From: Christiangramia oceanisediminis | GTDB lineage: Bacteria; Bacteroidota; Bacteroidia; Flavobacteriales; Flavobacteriaceae | Reading direction: 5' to 3' | Assembly (NCBI RefSeq): GCF_022570735.2 | Contig: NZ_JANCNS010000001.1 | Span: forward strand, 186,001 to 250,000 | Length of the DNA stretch: 64,000 nucleotides | Part shown: in pieces, positions 10,501 through 19,309 of the stretch | Layout: each line of letters starts with the position of its first letter | Position numbering within the stretch: position 1 is the stretch's first letter | The notes under the pieces: generated by a model | Seen by the model: the letters and a program-made list of their open reading frames with translations, nothing else | Database searches by the model: none | Told to the model about the DNA's origin: nothing | Program-made: the position numbers and the translations under genes

Positions 10501-13500
10501 GGCAGAACCTTTCAGCAAACTATAATTCAATATGTGGGAGGCTGTTTTTCCAATGACTGTGGTTCAAGTGACCTTGGAGTTGGAGACTTTTATATTGGAC
10601 TGGACGATGCTAACGGAACACCTGTAACCAGTGCGAATTGTAACAGCTCAGATTCAAAGTTCCTCTATATTAAAGTTCCCTCGAATCCAAAAAGATATAG
10701 CTTACAGGTCGAAATTATTTATTCAATAGAGGATATAGAAACAGGAGAAATTGTTAATGACAAACTGCTGGGCTGTTTCTATGAAAAAGAGGATGTTCCA
10801 GATAACGCCAAAACTTTCGAACTAAACTATAATTGTAGTGATAATATCGAAATCAAAGGTATTTATTTAACATTCCAGGTTAATAAAGAGCGAAAATGTG
10901 GGGCTTCCCAGGGGAATGGTAATAATCCAAAATGTTATTCTACTAATAATGAGGCCACGGTAAGTTCGCCACTGTATGGAGTTGCCTTTGGAAGCCAACT
11001 TTTATGTAACGGAGCCTCTAACGGAACTATCACGAGCAGAGCTTCTGGCGGAAGCGGCGACTATACCTTTGAACTATTTTCAGTTACAGATAATCAAACC
11101 GTAAGAGTACCCCAGGAAAACAATATTTTCAACCAGCTTCCAGCTGGCATTTATAAGGTTATTGTCAATGATGGCCAGGAAACCTTTACTACCCAGGAAG
11201 TTGAGATCACCGAACCTAGTGACCCTCTTCAGGCTGAAACCAATCATACCAATGTTACCTGTTTTGGAGGAAATGATGGCACAGCCAGTGTACAGGCTAC
11301 CGGAGGCACACCTAATTATATTTATGTCTGGGAAGACGGGCAAACCGGACAGACCGCTACCAACCTTGCTGCCGGAGAATATGAGGTAAGGATCATTGAC
11401 GCCAATGGTTGTGAGATCACCGAAATTGTAACTATAGAACAACCAGCCGAGATCATTGCCAACGCTGGTCCAGACCAGGTTCTGGGCTGTGGATTTTCTT
11501 CCACTAGTTTGGCAGCGGTTCCTGGTACCGATGAAAACGGGGATCCAAACACCGGAACCTGGAGCATCGTGAATGGCCCATCTGGAGGTAGTTTCGTTGA
11601 CGTGAGCGATCCCGTCACGAGATTTAGCGGAAACCAGGGAACCTATACCCTGAGATGGAGTGCAGATTGTGGAAAAACTGATGATGTTAAGATCACTATA
11701 TCCAACTGTAATACGCTTGACTTCGATGGAGTGAACGATCATGTGAACTTCGGAAATAACTATGGTATGGACGAAGCGAATAGTTTCACCTTTGAAGCCT
11801 GGATCAAACCGAAAAGTAATGATGGTATTCGAACCATACTTTCAAAAAAGGATATTTCAAATCCATCCGCCGGAGGTTTTGATCTAATCCTGAATAACGG
11901 TAAACCTACTTTCAGAGGTCTAAGCAGCAATACGTCCTTTACCGATGAAACCATCGGAACATCAAGATGGTATCATATTGCCGTTACTTTTAACGGTGCA
12001 GATGCTAGTTTATTTGTAGATGGAATTTTGATGAAAACCATTGGAGGCGGATCTAATCCGGGTGCAACAGACGCCCCCTTCCTACTTGGCGCTGTATATG
12101 ATTCATCTTCACCAAACAACCCAAAGAACTTCTTCCATGGCTGGATGGAAGAAGTGCGAATCTGGTCTAAGGCTCTCAATGCAGAGCAGATCAGAATACT
12201 AATGAATCAGCATTTATCACTTGATAGCTCGCCGGTAAGAGGACAAACTATTCCCACAGAGGCAACAGGGCTGGCATGGTCAGATCTGGATGGCTATTAC
12301 CCATTGGTTCCCGGAGAGGTTTCCAATGGTGTAACCAGGGATATGGCCACTAATAAAATAAATGGAAAACTGGTAAATATTACCACTACCCAAAAGACCA
12401 CGGCTCCCCTGCCCTATATTTCTGCTGCAAATGGTTCCTGGAGGACAAAAAATAGCTGGAAAGAACCAACGGTATGGGACGTTCCAAACTCAACAGGGAT
12501 CAATGGAGATACGATCTACTGGAATGTTGCAGAAACTTCTCATAACTTAAAATCGGCCTACCGGGATATCGTACTGCTTGGCCTGGTTATAAAATCTGGC
12601 TCGAACGAATCCAGCAAGATAAACATGGAAGGCTCTGTAAACGAAGTAACTGGTAACGAATTATACGTAAGCCATTACCTGAAATTAAATGGGGTGATCG
12701 ATCTTAATGGTGAATCTCAGCTTGTTCAGCCTGAAGGCAGTGAACTTGAAGTCACCAGTTCAGGATATGTTTACAGGGATCAGCAGGGTACCAGAAACAG
12801 TTTTAATTATAATTACTGGAGTTCTCCGGTAAGCACTATAAGTACTACTGCTAACAATTCCGGCTTTAGCCTGAAAAATGTATTATTCGATGGTTCGTCT
12901 TCGACCCCGAAAGACATCTCCTTTAATGGACAGTATCACTGGGCAGATGCGGCAAATTACTCTGGTCTAACCAGGATCAGCACTTACTGGTTATATACTT
13001 TTAGAGGAGTCGCTGATGATTACAGCGAATGGCATAGGTTCAGCGAAAATACGGTTCTTCCGGCAGGGACCGGATATACTATGAAAGGTACCCGCGGATG
13101 GGTTCCGGTTTCCGACAGGCAGAATTATACCTTTAAAGGAAAACCTAATAATGGCAATATTTCACAAAATATCAGTCCGGGACAAAACCTGTTGATCGGG
13201 AATCCATATCCATCTGCTATAGATGCGAATAAGTTCATTGAAGACAACCTGGATAATTTTAACGGAAGTGTTTATTACTGGGATCATTTTGGTCCGGAAA
13301 ATTCACATTACCTGGTAGAGTATGTTGGAGGTTATGCGGTATTCAACCTTTCAGGCGGAGTAGAGGCGGCAACTTCCAGCGATGCACGAATCAATAACAA
13401 TAATGCGGTGGGCAGCAAAACCCCAGGAAAATTTATTCCGGTTGGGCAGGCATTTTTCGTGAATTCAATAGATGCTACAAATGCATCGAGCATTGTCTTT

Positions 13501-14304
13501 AAAAATTCACACAGGGCATTTAGAAAAGAGTCCTCAGGCGATTCCCAGTTCCTGAGCCAGGAATATCCTACTAAAGACAACAAGCAACGTGATTACCAGA
13601 AAGATTCGAGATATAAGATTAGGTTGAATTTCAAATCACCGAAAGGCTTTTTAAGGCAAATCCTGGTTACGGCCGATTCCAAGACAACTGCCAATTTCGA
13701 TATTGGCTATGATGCACCACTTATCGATAATTTTCCTGAAGACATGTACTGGATGATCAACGACAGGGAATATGTGATACAGGCCGTGCCTAATTTCAAT
13801 TTGAACCAGGTTTTACCACTAGGAGTGAAGATCGCGAAAGAAGGAGAATTTGAGATAGAACTTCACAAACTGGAAAACTTTACTAAAGAGATCAATATCT
13901 ATATTCACGATAAAAAGGAAGATACATACCACAACCTTCTTAGCGGGAATTTCAAAGTACAGTCCGATGCAGGCACTTTTGACGACCGTTACGAACTGGT
14001 ATTCCAGAAACCGCAGGATGAAATAGTTGATAAGCCAGTCATACCTTTACCAGAAGATGAATGGATACTGGTAGATTACCATAAAGAGACCGATGAGATT
14101 ATGGTTGGAAACCCTGATCTTCTCCCAATCGAAATGGTTGAGCTATTCAGTCTTGGTGGTCAAAAGATCATGACCTTTAACAATGTTCAAACCCAGAAGA
14201 ATGTAGCTCTTCCAATAAACAGGAAATTAAGTTCTTCGGTTTATATCGTTAGGGTTTACAGTAAAGGAAAAGAGCAATCGAAAAAGATCATTATTTCAAA
14301 CTAA
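7546..14304 (+). CDS. Giant T9SS-secreted adhesin-like protein with HYR and SprB repeats and a LamG domain
   Basis: I chose the ATG at 7546 because the following residues form a signal peptide (LKFALLIFTLSSW...); a TTG six bases upstream is less likely. Order of domains: one SprB-type repeat, six HYR (hyalin) repeats of about 79 residues plus a degenerate seventh (nt 7882-9570), three SprB repeats (about 9600-10260), a PKD-like domain (FSVEGG...WDFGDGNG, near 10330), two more SprB repeats (11000-11450), a LamG domain (TLDFDGVNDHVNFG, about 11710-12190), a conserved C-terminal region shared with the preceding gene (YNYNYWSSPVS, GNPYPSA), and a T9SS sorting domain ending KKIIISN. SprB repeats are named after the mobile gliding adhesin of Flavobacterium, so a role in surface attachment or gliding is reasonable but not shown. 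The stop overlaps the stop of convergent rsmG by 4 nt. Confidence 0.9.
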   Translation: MHKTTFGPRIHYVLKFALLIFTLSSWTGAELFGQISISETVQPATCSDSSDGSIVISVSGGTGSYTYSWSGPNNFSSTDKNISNIAPGEYSLTVTDTGDSTSKTSTITVGYNDSEDPTITAPSNKTVNSSDDGTGDCTTTVDLGNPAISDNCEIDILVAYVNGTAINEETYDFTVGNTTVTWEVTDVAGNSSTATQTVTVIDNENPTITVPADITTDSNPDQCYATGINLGSENATDNCTIASITNDAPSQFPVGETIVTWTVTDEAGNSTTAIQRVTVEDNTAPKITAPANIATVTNSDSCFATNVNLGSETTSDNCNVASVSNDAPTEFPVGVTTVTWTVTDEAGNTATDTQTVTVTDETSPGITAPADLEVDADSDSCFATGIDLGTPSSSDNCDTPSVSNDAPTQFPLGETIVTWTAEDTAGNSTTVIQKITVSDNTAPEITAPADFTADADSDSCFATGLDLGTETVNDNCGVASVTNDAPAQFPLGETTVTWTVTDDSGNTATDIQVVTIVDNTLPVITVPGTITSTNDPGLCEAGVNITTPAASDNCSVTSPSGTRDDGLGLDEPYPVGTTIITWNVTDENGNAAAPVEQEIIVTDDEAPEVPALENITWGCEYTVEAPEANDNCDGIIIGNPNRSTTFTSSGSITWTFTDSAGNSSEVTQEITLTPIEIDENDITVVDVLCNGLATGEVEATATGGVAPLTYDWGSLGTGARKTDLPAGTYTVIVTDANGCEAEPVSVTITEPDTFIEVTSVNTTTGCVGENNGTATVTAQGGTGAYTYLWEDGQTTQTATGLAPGQHTVTITDANGCTKERTVTVSQPVLLEITGFLTTETTSFGSATGTATAQVSGGTPNYTFAWTGPDGTTYTGQTASGLAAGEYSVTVTDANGCTATETVIVVDSVEAIILPTSVCKDAEDLIRTSTFSVEGGSATGGSGEYEYSWDFGDGNGLQENIGPGPHEVKYNEIGDKQITLIVEDSEGRTFQQTIIQYVGGCFSNDCGSSDLGVGDFYIGLDDANGTPVTSANCNSSDSKFLYIKVPSNPKRYSLQVEIIYSIEDIETGEIVNDKLLGCFYEKEDVPDNAKTFELNYNCSDNIEIKGIYLTFQVNKERKCGASQGNGNNPKCYSTNNEATVSSPLYGVAFGSQLLCNGASNGTITSRASGGSGDYTFELFSVTDNQTVRVPQENNIFNQLPAGIYKVIVNDGQETFTTQEVEITEPSDPLQAETNHTNVTCFGGNDGTASVQATGGTPNYIYVWEDGQTGQTATNLAAGEYEVRIIDANGCEITEIVTIEQPAEIIANAGPDQVLGCGFSSTSLAAVPGTDENGDPNTGTWSIVNGPSGGSFVDVSDPVTRFSGNQGTYTLRWSADCGKTDDVKITISNCNTLDFDGVNDHVNFGNNYGMDEANSFTFEAWIKPKSNDGIRTILSKKDISNPSAGGFDLILNNGKPTFRGLSSNTSFTDETIGTSRWYHIAVTFNGADASLFVDGILMKTIGGGSNPGATDAPFLLGAVYDSSSPNNPKNFFHGWMEEVRIWSKALNAEQIRILMNQHLSLDSSPVRGQTIPTEATGLAWSDLDGYYPLVPGEVSNGVTRDMATNKINGKLVNITTTQKTTAPLPYISAANGSWRTKNSWKEPTVWDVPNSTGINGDTIYWNVAETSHNLKSAYRDIVLLGLVIKSGSNESSKINMEGSVNEVTGNELYVSHYLKLNGVIDLNGESQLVQPEGSELEVTSSGYVYRDQQGTRNSFNYNYWSSPVSTISTTANNSGFSLKNVLFDGSSSTPKDISFNGQYHWADAANYSGLTRISTYWLYTFRGVADDYSEWHRFSENTVLPAGTGYTMKGTRGWVPVSDRQNYTFKGKPNNGNISQNISPGQNLLIGNPYPSAIDANKFIEDNLDNFNGSVYYWDHFGPENSHYLVEYVGGYAVFNLSGGVEAATSSDARINNNNAVGSKTPGKFIPVGQAFFVNSIDATNASSIVFKNSHRAFRKESSGDSQFLSQEYPTKDNKQRDYQKDSRYKIRLNFKSPKGFLRQILVTADSKTTANFDIGYDAPLIDNFPEDMYWMINDREYVIQAVPNFNLNQVLPLGVKIAKEGEFEIELHKLENFTKEINIYIHDKKEDTYHNLLSGNFKVQSDAGTFDDRYELVFQKPQDEIVDKPVIPLPEDEWILVDYHKETDEIMVGNPDLLPIEMVELFSLGGQKIMTFNNVQTQKNVALPINRKLSSSVYIVRVYSKGKEQSKKIIISN
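7882..9570 (+). repeat. HYR (hyalin) domain-coding tandem array
   Basis: Six units of about 237 bp plus a degenerate seventh encode D-N-x-x-P-x-I-T-x-P-A ... D-N-C ... N-D-A-P ... F-P-x-G-x-T-x-V-T-W-T modules. Units four and five share an identical 33-bp stretch (8668-8700 and 8905-8937) exactly 237 bp apart, which indicates a recent duplication or gene conversion between units. Confidence 0.85.
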
Positions 14305-14942
14305 CCTCTGTATTTTAAAGGCAGGTAAACTACTTTTTTGGTTTCAAAAAATTCTTCCTCAAAATAATCTGAGAGCTCATAGATTTCTGCAGTGCGGTAA
14401 TCTTTGAGCTCTTCGCTTAGATCACCTCCCTTTAGATATAGGATTCCGTTCTTTCGGTCGTGTTTGTTCTCCTTAGAAATTTTGCCTTTAACCCATCTTA
14501 CAAAAGTGGGCATAACCGCAACCGCACGGCTTACGATAAAGTCATAATTTCCATCGATGTCCTCTACCCTTTCATTAAAGGTCTTTACATTTTTAAGACC
14601 TAAACCTTCCACAACTTCATTGACTACCTTGATCTTTTTCCCGATGGAATCCACCAGGTGAAATTCACATTCCGGGTACAGAATGGCAAGGGGAATTCCG
14701 GGAAAACCACCACCCGTTCCAACATCGAGAATCTTGCTTCCATCCTTAAACTTCTGAACCCTGGCAATTCCCAAAGAATGAAGCACATGCCTGAGGTAGA
14801 TCTCATCGATGTCTTTCCTGGAGACCACATTGATCTTCAGGTTCCAGTCTTTATATAATTCCTCGAGTTTTTCGAATTTTTCCAGCTGATCAGCCGTTAG
14901 TTCGGGAAAGTATTTCTGAATTAATTCCAAGTCGCTAAACAT
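14301..14942 (-). CDS. rsmG: 16S rRNA (guanine527-N7)-methyltransferase RsmG
   Basis: About 213 residues, the normal family length. The SAM-binding glycine-rich motif is clear (KILDVGTGGGFPGIPLAILYP, preceded by RHVLHSLG), followed by LVDSIGKK and VSRAVA. The enzyme methylates G527 of 16S rRNA using S-adenosylmethionine. I prefer the ATG at 14942 (MFSDLELIQKYF) over the in-frame TTG nine bases upstream because a -7 promoter box sits at 14949-14956; that leaves almost no 5' leader. The gene converges on the upstream adhesin gene and the stop codons overlap (TAG at 14303-14301, TAA at 14302-14304). Confidence 0.95.
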   Translation of the reverse strand: MFSDLELIQKYFPELTADQLEKFEKLEELYKDWNLKINVVSRKDIDEIYLRHVLHSLGIARVQKFKDGSKILDVGTGGGFPGIPLAILYPECEFHLVDSIGKKIKVVNEVVEGLGLKNVKTFNERVEDIDGNYDFIVSRAVAVMPTFVRWVKGKISKENKHDRKNGILYLKGGDLSEELKDYRTAEIYELSDYFEEEFFETKKVVYLPLKYRG

Positions 14943-14948
14943 TTTGAG

Positions 14949-14956
14949 CAAAAGTA
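14949..14956 (-). promoter_or_regulatory. -7 promoter element (TACTTTTG) of rsmG
   Basis: Matches the Bacteroidota TAnnTTTG consensus on the minus strand and ends 6 nt before the chosen ATG, which implies a leaderless or nearly leaderless transcript. Confidence 0.5.
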
Positions 14957-15095
14957 ACCAATTTTTATACTTTATTTTTTTTCAAAAAAGAAGTTCCCAA
15001 AATTTAAAATTTTAAATTTGAATCTGCTTTTCCCTGTAAGGGAGAATTGTCGCAAAACAGTTGCTTTATTAAAAATTAAAAACATCATTAGGACC

Positions 15096-16283
15096 ATGCA
15101 GGAAAAATTATCCAACCGAATCAATTCAATGGCAACCTCACAAACCCTGGCAATGGCAGCTAAGGCACGTGAACTCAAAGCTGAAGGAAAGGACATCATT
15201 GGTCTTAGCCTTGGCGAACCAGATTTTAATACGCCAGATTTTATTAAAGAGGCAGCGATTAAAGCGATCAATGAAAATTACAATTCTTATACCCCGGTAG
15301 ATGGATATGTAGAATTAAAGGATGCGATCATCAATAAATTCAAAAGGGATAATAATCTAACTTATGATCGCTCCCAAATAGTGGTCTCCACCGGTGCTAA
15401 ACAGTCACTAGCGAATGTCGCAATGGTAGTACTTAATCCTGGAGAAGAGGTACTTCTTCCCTGCCCGTATTGGGTAAGCTATGCTGAAATCGTTAAGCTT
15501 GCTGAAGGTGTTCCTGTAGAGATCCCAACAACTGTAGAAACCGATTTCAAGATCACACCTGAGCAGCTGGAGGCTTCGATCACTCCAAAAACCAGGATGA
15601 TCTGGTATAGCTCCCCCTGTAATCCAAGTGGAATGGTTTACAGCAAGGAGGAATTGCGTGCTTTAGCCGATGTCCTAAAAAAATATCCTGATATAATAGT
15701 TGTAAGTGATGAGATCTACGAGCATATCAATTTTGTGGGCGGCCATGCTTCAATGGCAGATTTTGAAGATATGTATGATCGAACTGTTACTGTTAACGGT
15801 GTTTCAAAGGCTTTTGCCATGACCGGTTGGAGGATCGGTTATATTGGCGCGCCGTCATATATCGCCCGTGCCTGTAACAAAATGCAGGGCCAGATCACCA
15901 GTGGAGCGAATTGCATCGCTCAACGTGCAGTGATCACAGCTCTTGAAGCTCCTGTGGATAAGATCAGTTATATGGTAGACACTTTTAAAAGCAGAAGAAA
16001 GCTGATCATCGACCTGCTGAATGAAATTGACGGGTTCATCACTCCTGAACCTGAAGGAGCATTTTATGTTTTTCCGAATGTATCCTCCTATTTCGGAAAG
16101 ACCATAAAAGGCCACGAAATACTGAATGCGACAGATTTCAGCCTGTTCCTGCTTGAAGAAGCCAATGTTGCAACAGTCACAGGAGACGCCTTTGGTAATC
16201 CCGAATGTATCAGAATCTCTTATGCTGCCAGCGAAGCACAGATCGAAGAAGCACTAAAAAGGATCAAAAAAGCACTGGAGTAG
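15096..16283 (+). CDS. Pyridoxal-phosphate aminotransferase, class I (aspartate aminotransferase type)
   Basis: 395 residues. Transfers amino groups between an amino acid and a 2-oxo acid, probably aspartate and 2-oxoglutarate, in the cytoplasm. Fold-type I signatures are present: SLGEPDFNTPDFI near the N-terminus, SPCNPSGMVY, SDEIYEHI, and the PLP lysine in NGVSKAFAMTGWRIGYIG; the C-terminal RISYAAS holds the carboxylate-binding arginine. An upstream in-frame extension from 15018 exists, but the ATG at 15096 follows TAGGA and gives the usual N-terminus (MQEKLSNRINSM). Monocistronic, with a terminator-like hairpin after the stop shared with convergent trkH. Substrate specificity within the family is inferred only. 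Confidence 0.92.
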   Translation: MQEKLSNRINSMATSQTLAMAAKARELKAEGKDIIGLSLGEPDFNTPDFIKEAAIKAINENYNSYTPVDGYVELKDAIINKFKRDNNLTYDRSQIVVSTGAKQSLANVAMVVLNPGEEVLLPCPYWVSYAEIVKLAEGVPVEIPTTVETDFKITPEQLEASITPKTRMIWYSSPCNPSGMVYSKEELRALADVLKKYPDIIVVSDEIYEHINFVGGHASMADFEDMYDRTVTVNGVSKAFAMTGWRIGYIGAPSYIARACNKMQGQITSGANCIAQRAVITALEAPVDKISYMVDTFKSRRKLIIDLLNEIDGFITPEPEGAFYVFPNVSSYFGKTIKGHEILNATDFSLFLLEEANVATVTGDAFGNPECIRISYAASEAQIEEALKRIKKALE

Positions 16284-16307
16284 AATAAGCTACTTGAATA
16301 TAAGTTG

Positions 16308-16334
16308 AAAATGCGGCATTTAGCCGCATTTTTT
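16308..16334. terminator. Bidirectional terminator between the aminotransferase gene and trkH
   Basis: Perfect 10-bp stem (AAAATGCGGC / GCCGCATTTT) with a 5-nt loop ATTTA, followed by a T run on the plus strand and an A run before the stem that serves the minus strand. It touches the trkH stop codon. Confidence 0.85.
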
Positions 16335-17829
16335 ATCTCCTGCTCCAGAAGAATGGCGTCAATAATATCAGAACTGTAAAAAGCTCAAGCCTTCCTATCA
16401 GCATTAAAAAGCTGCACCACCATTTTCCGAAATCGGGTAGCATATCAAAATTATTCACCGGACTTAACCCCCCAAATGCAGGACCAATATTTCCAAGAGA
16501 TGAAGCTGCACCTCCAATAGCGGTTTCAAAATCAAGCCCAAGCGAAGCAAGCACCACGGCTCCAATTATAAAAGCCAGCATATAAAGGATAAAAAAGCCA
16601 AGAATATTGAATACGATCTCCTTACTAATTGATTTTCCATTGAATCTAACTGGGAGGATCGCGTTAGGATGTAAGGTTCTTTTGAACTCGGTCATTCCAT
16701 TCTTGATCATGATAATATGCCGCATCACTTTAACACCACCCGCGGTTGAGCCGGCAGAACCTCCCAGGAAGAACAACCCGAAAAACAGGATGGTCAAAAA
16801 CGGTGTCCACATGGTATAATCGGCAGAAACGAATCCGGTGGTTGTGATAATAGCTAATACCTGGAATAAGGCATGCCTGAAGGCGCTCTCTCCTTCTCCC
16901 CAAACCATTGGATGATCTATGGAAGAAAGACTTACATCTGCTCCAAAATAGATCACCAGGGCAGAAATAACAGTAAATCCTACTATAAAAAAGAAATACC
17001 ATCTAAACTCATCATCATGCAAAACCTTGCTCACTCTACCTTTGAAGGCAAAATAGCTCAATACGAAGTTGCTTCCTGCGAGAAGCATAAAAAGGATCAC
17101 GATATACTGGATCATAGGATTATCGTTCCAATAGGCCAGGCTGGCATTCTTTGTTGAAAAACCACCCGTAGAAAGCGTGCTAAATGCATGGTTTACCGCA
17201 TCGAAGACACTCATCCCTGCTAGCCAGAGTAAAAGTGTTTCCGCAGCGGTATAAGAAACATAGATCAGCCATAAACGCTTTGCGGTATCGGTGATTCGGG
17301 GTTTGAGTTTATCGGCACTCGGTCCGGGAGATTCGGCCGTAAATAACTGCATTCCTCCTATACCCAATAACGGAAGGATTGCGATAGCCAGTACGATGAT
17401 TCCCATTCCTCCTATCCAGTGTGTTAAGCTTCTCCAGAAAAGAATTCCATTGGGAATTGTTTCAATATCATTAAGGATCGAAGCCCCTGTGGTTGTGTAA
17501 CCAGACATGGTTTCGAAAAATGCATTGGTAAACCGGGGTATAGATTCACTTATAACGTAAGGAAGTGTTCCGCTTAAGGCCATAAAGATCCATCCAAAGG
17601 TCACTATGATATAGCCTTCCCTGATCTTAACTTCCTTACTATGTCCACGGGTAGTAAACATAAAAAGAGTCCCGATAAACAACGTGATAAGGGCGGCAGT
17701 GGAGATATCCAGTGTGACACCATCCTGATAATACCAGCTAACAAGTGTTGCCAGGAGCATAAAAGCTCCATTACACAGCAACAAAAGACCCATAACATGA
17801 ATAATAATTTGATAATTCAGCCTGGGCAT
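16333..17829 (-). CDS. trkH: Potassium uptake protein TrkH, ion-conducting membrane subunit
   Basis: 498 residues, integral inner-membrane protein with about ten hydrophobic helices. The four pore-loop signatures characteristic of TrkH/KtrB K+ channels are visible: TTGAS, STGGFS, TTGFVSAD and SLGNIGP. With TrkA it forms a gated K+ uptake system that supports turgor and pH homeostasis. The ATG at 17829 shares one base with the trkA stop (TAATG), so translation is probably coupled and the two subunits are made together. Confidence 0.95.
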   Translation of the reverse strand: MPRLNYQIIIHVMGLLLLCNGAFMLLATLVSWYYQDGVTLDISTAALITLFIGTLFMFTTRGHSKEVKIREGYIIVTFGWIFMALSGTLPYVISESIPRFTNAFFETMSGYTTTGASILNDIETIPNGILFWRSLTHWIGGMGIIVLAIAILPLLGIGGMQLFTAESPGPSADKLKPRITDTAKRLWLIYVSYTAAETLLLWLAGMSVFDAVNHAFSTLSTGGFSTKNASLAYWNDNPMIQYIVILFMLLAGSNFVLSYFAFKGRVSKVLHDDEFRWYFFFIVGFTVISALVIYFGADVSLSSIDHPMVWGEGESAFRHALFQVLAIITTTGFVSADYTMWTPFLTILFFGLFFLGGSAGSTAGGVKVMRHIIMIKNGMTEFKRTLHPNAILPVRFNGKSISKEIVFNILGFFILYMLAFIIGAVVLASLGLDFETAIGGAASSLGNIGPAFGGLSPVNNFDMLPDFGKWWCSFLMLIGRLELFTVLILLTPFFWSRR

Positions 17830-19178
17830 TATAAGAATAGTTTTTCCACTTTATTAATAGAACGAGGCAAACAACAAACTACGATACGATCACCTGGTTT
17901 AATGAGAAAGTCACCCAGGGCGATCATGCCTTTTCCATTCCGAATGATCCCGCCAATAATAGCCGATCTTGGGAAATCCAGGTCTTTGATCTTTTTATCG
18001 CTAACCTGTGATTTTGGTTTCACGATGAATTCTAGGAGCTCGGCGTTCATATTATTCAGCTTGGTCATTGCTACCACTTCGCCCTTTCGAACATACCTAA
18101 AGATATTGTTCGCGGCAAGTAGTTTTTTATTGATCAAAGTATCAATGCCTATTGAATGACTCAGTTGAAAATAGTCCATATTCTCGACTAGCGAAATGGT
18201 CTTTTTTACACTTTTTGACTTGGCTACAAGACAGGACATAATATTGGTTTCAGAATTTCCGGTTACTGCAATAAAGGCATCCATATCATGGATATTCTCT
18301 TCTTCCAGTAATTCCACGTTTCTTCCATCTCCATTTATGATCAATGTCTGCGGAAGTTCATCTGCCAGTTCATAGGCCTTATCCCTGTCTTTCTCAATCA
18401 ATTTCACCTTGAAATTATTTTCGCCGAGATCCTGGGCTGTTTTCCTTCCAATTTTACTTCCGCCAAGCACCATGACATTTTTAATGTCCTGCTTAACCTT
18501 ACCCGTTAATTTGTAAAGTTCTTCCACTCCATTTTTCAGCGTAATGAAATAAACCTGGTCACCGTCCTTAAACTGGGTATCACCTCTTGGAATAAGCGTA
18601 TACTGGGTACCAAATCTCTGGATAGCGATTGGGACAAAATTGAGTTCAGGAAAAATTTGGGCAGCCTCCTTTACGGTTTTGCCAACAAAAGTGGCCGTAC
18701 GGGACAAACTAACCCCTATCATGGTAAGCGCACCTTCCTCGAATTCGTAACTATCGTTGAATGCTGACTGATTGAGAAGCAACTCGATCTCCCTGGCAGC
18801 AAGTGCTTCAGGAGAGATAAGTTCATCTATACCAAATCTGGTAAATCCAAGTTCTCCCTGGTTTTCAAGAAATTCGGTATTAGAAATCCTCGCAATGGTT
18901 CTTTTAGCTCCCAGCTGCTTAGCCAGTACACATACGGTAATGTTCGTAGCCTCACTCGAGGTAACGCTAATTACCATATCGGTATACTTCACCTGAGCCT
19001 CTTTAAGGATCCTTATAGAACTAGCATCGCCCTTGACCGTACGAATATCCAGGTGGGTATCTGCATACGCCAGATTATTTCTATCGGGATCAATAAGGGT
19101 GATATCCTGTGATTCAAAGGAGAGTAATTTAGCCAAATGAAATCCTACTTCACCAGCACCGGCGATTATTATTTTCAT
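17829..19178 (-). CDS. trkA: Trk system potassium transporter TrkA, regulatory NAD-binding subunit
   Basis: 449 residues made of two RCK halves, each a Rossmann RCK_N plus RCK_C module. The first nucleotide-binding motif is AGAGEVGFHLAKLL at the N-terminus; the second starts near residue 230 (VMVLGGSKIGRKTAQDLG). Cytoplasmic; binds NAD(H)/nucleotides and gates the TrkH channel. First gene of the trkA-trkH operon, with a consensus -7 box 23 bases upstream of the start. Confidence 0.95.
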   Translation of the reverse strand: MKIIIAGAGEVGFHLAKLLSFESQDITLIDPDRNNLAYADTHLDIRTVKGDASSIRILKEAQVKYTDMVISVTSSEATNITVCVLAKQLGAKRTIARISNTEFLENQGELGFTRFGIDELISPEALAAREIELLLNQSAFNDSYEFEEGALTMIGVSLSRTATFVGKTVKEAAQIFPELNFVPIAIQRFGTQYTLIPRGDTQFKDGDQVYFITLKNGVEELYKLTGKVKQDIKNVMVLGGSKIGRKTAQDLGENNFKVKLIEKDRDKAYELADELPQTLIINGDGRNVELLEEENIHDMDAFIAVTGNSETNIMSCLVAKSKSVKKTISLVENMDYFQLSHSIGIDTLINKKLLAANNIFRYVRKGEVVAMTKLNNMNAELLEFIVKPKSQVSDKKIKDLDFPRSAIIGGIIRNGKGMIALGDFLIKPGDRIVVCCLPRSINKVEKLFL

Positions 19179-19200
19179 ATAATAGCTTCAAATTGAAAAA

Positions 19201-19208
19201 CAAAGGTA
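19201..19208 (-). promoter_or_regulatory. -7 promoter element (TACCTTTG) of trkA-trkH
   Basis: TAnnTTTG consensus on the minus strand, 23 nt upstream of the trkA ATG, in the divergent region shared with ubiE. Confidence 0.55.
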
Positions 19209-19286
19209 AGTTATTTTACAGAAACCAAAAATTGGAATACAGCTATAAAAATTCGGTTATGAGAGCGCTATTTTAAGTATAACAAT

Positions 19287-19294
19287 TATCTTTG
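19287..19294 (+). promoter_or_regulatory. -7 promoter element (TATCTTTG) of ubiE-porT
   Basis: Exact TAnnTTTG consensus. It overlaps the TTG at 19292, which rules that codon out as the ubiE start and supports the ATG at 19310. Confidence 0.6.
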
Positions 19295-19309
19295 GCGCAA
19301 AGTTTTTCC

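Noticed and set aside
11080-11742. 220-codon minus-strand frame within the second adhesin
   Set aside because: Antisense shadow of SprB-repeat coding sequence with no recognisable domain or promoter.
14301-14304. Overlapping stop codons of the second adhesin and rsmG as a sign of annotation error
   Set aside because: Both reading frames end with family-typical C-termini (T9SS KKIII pattern; RsmG length), so the convergent overlap is real.
17641-18159. 172-codon plus-strand frame across the trkH/trkA junction
   Set aside because: It overlaps two well-supported genes on the other strand and has a Pro/Lys/His-rich, unstructured composition.
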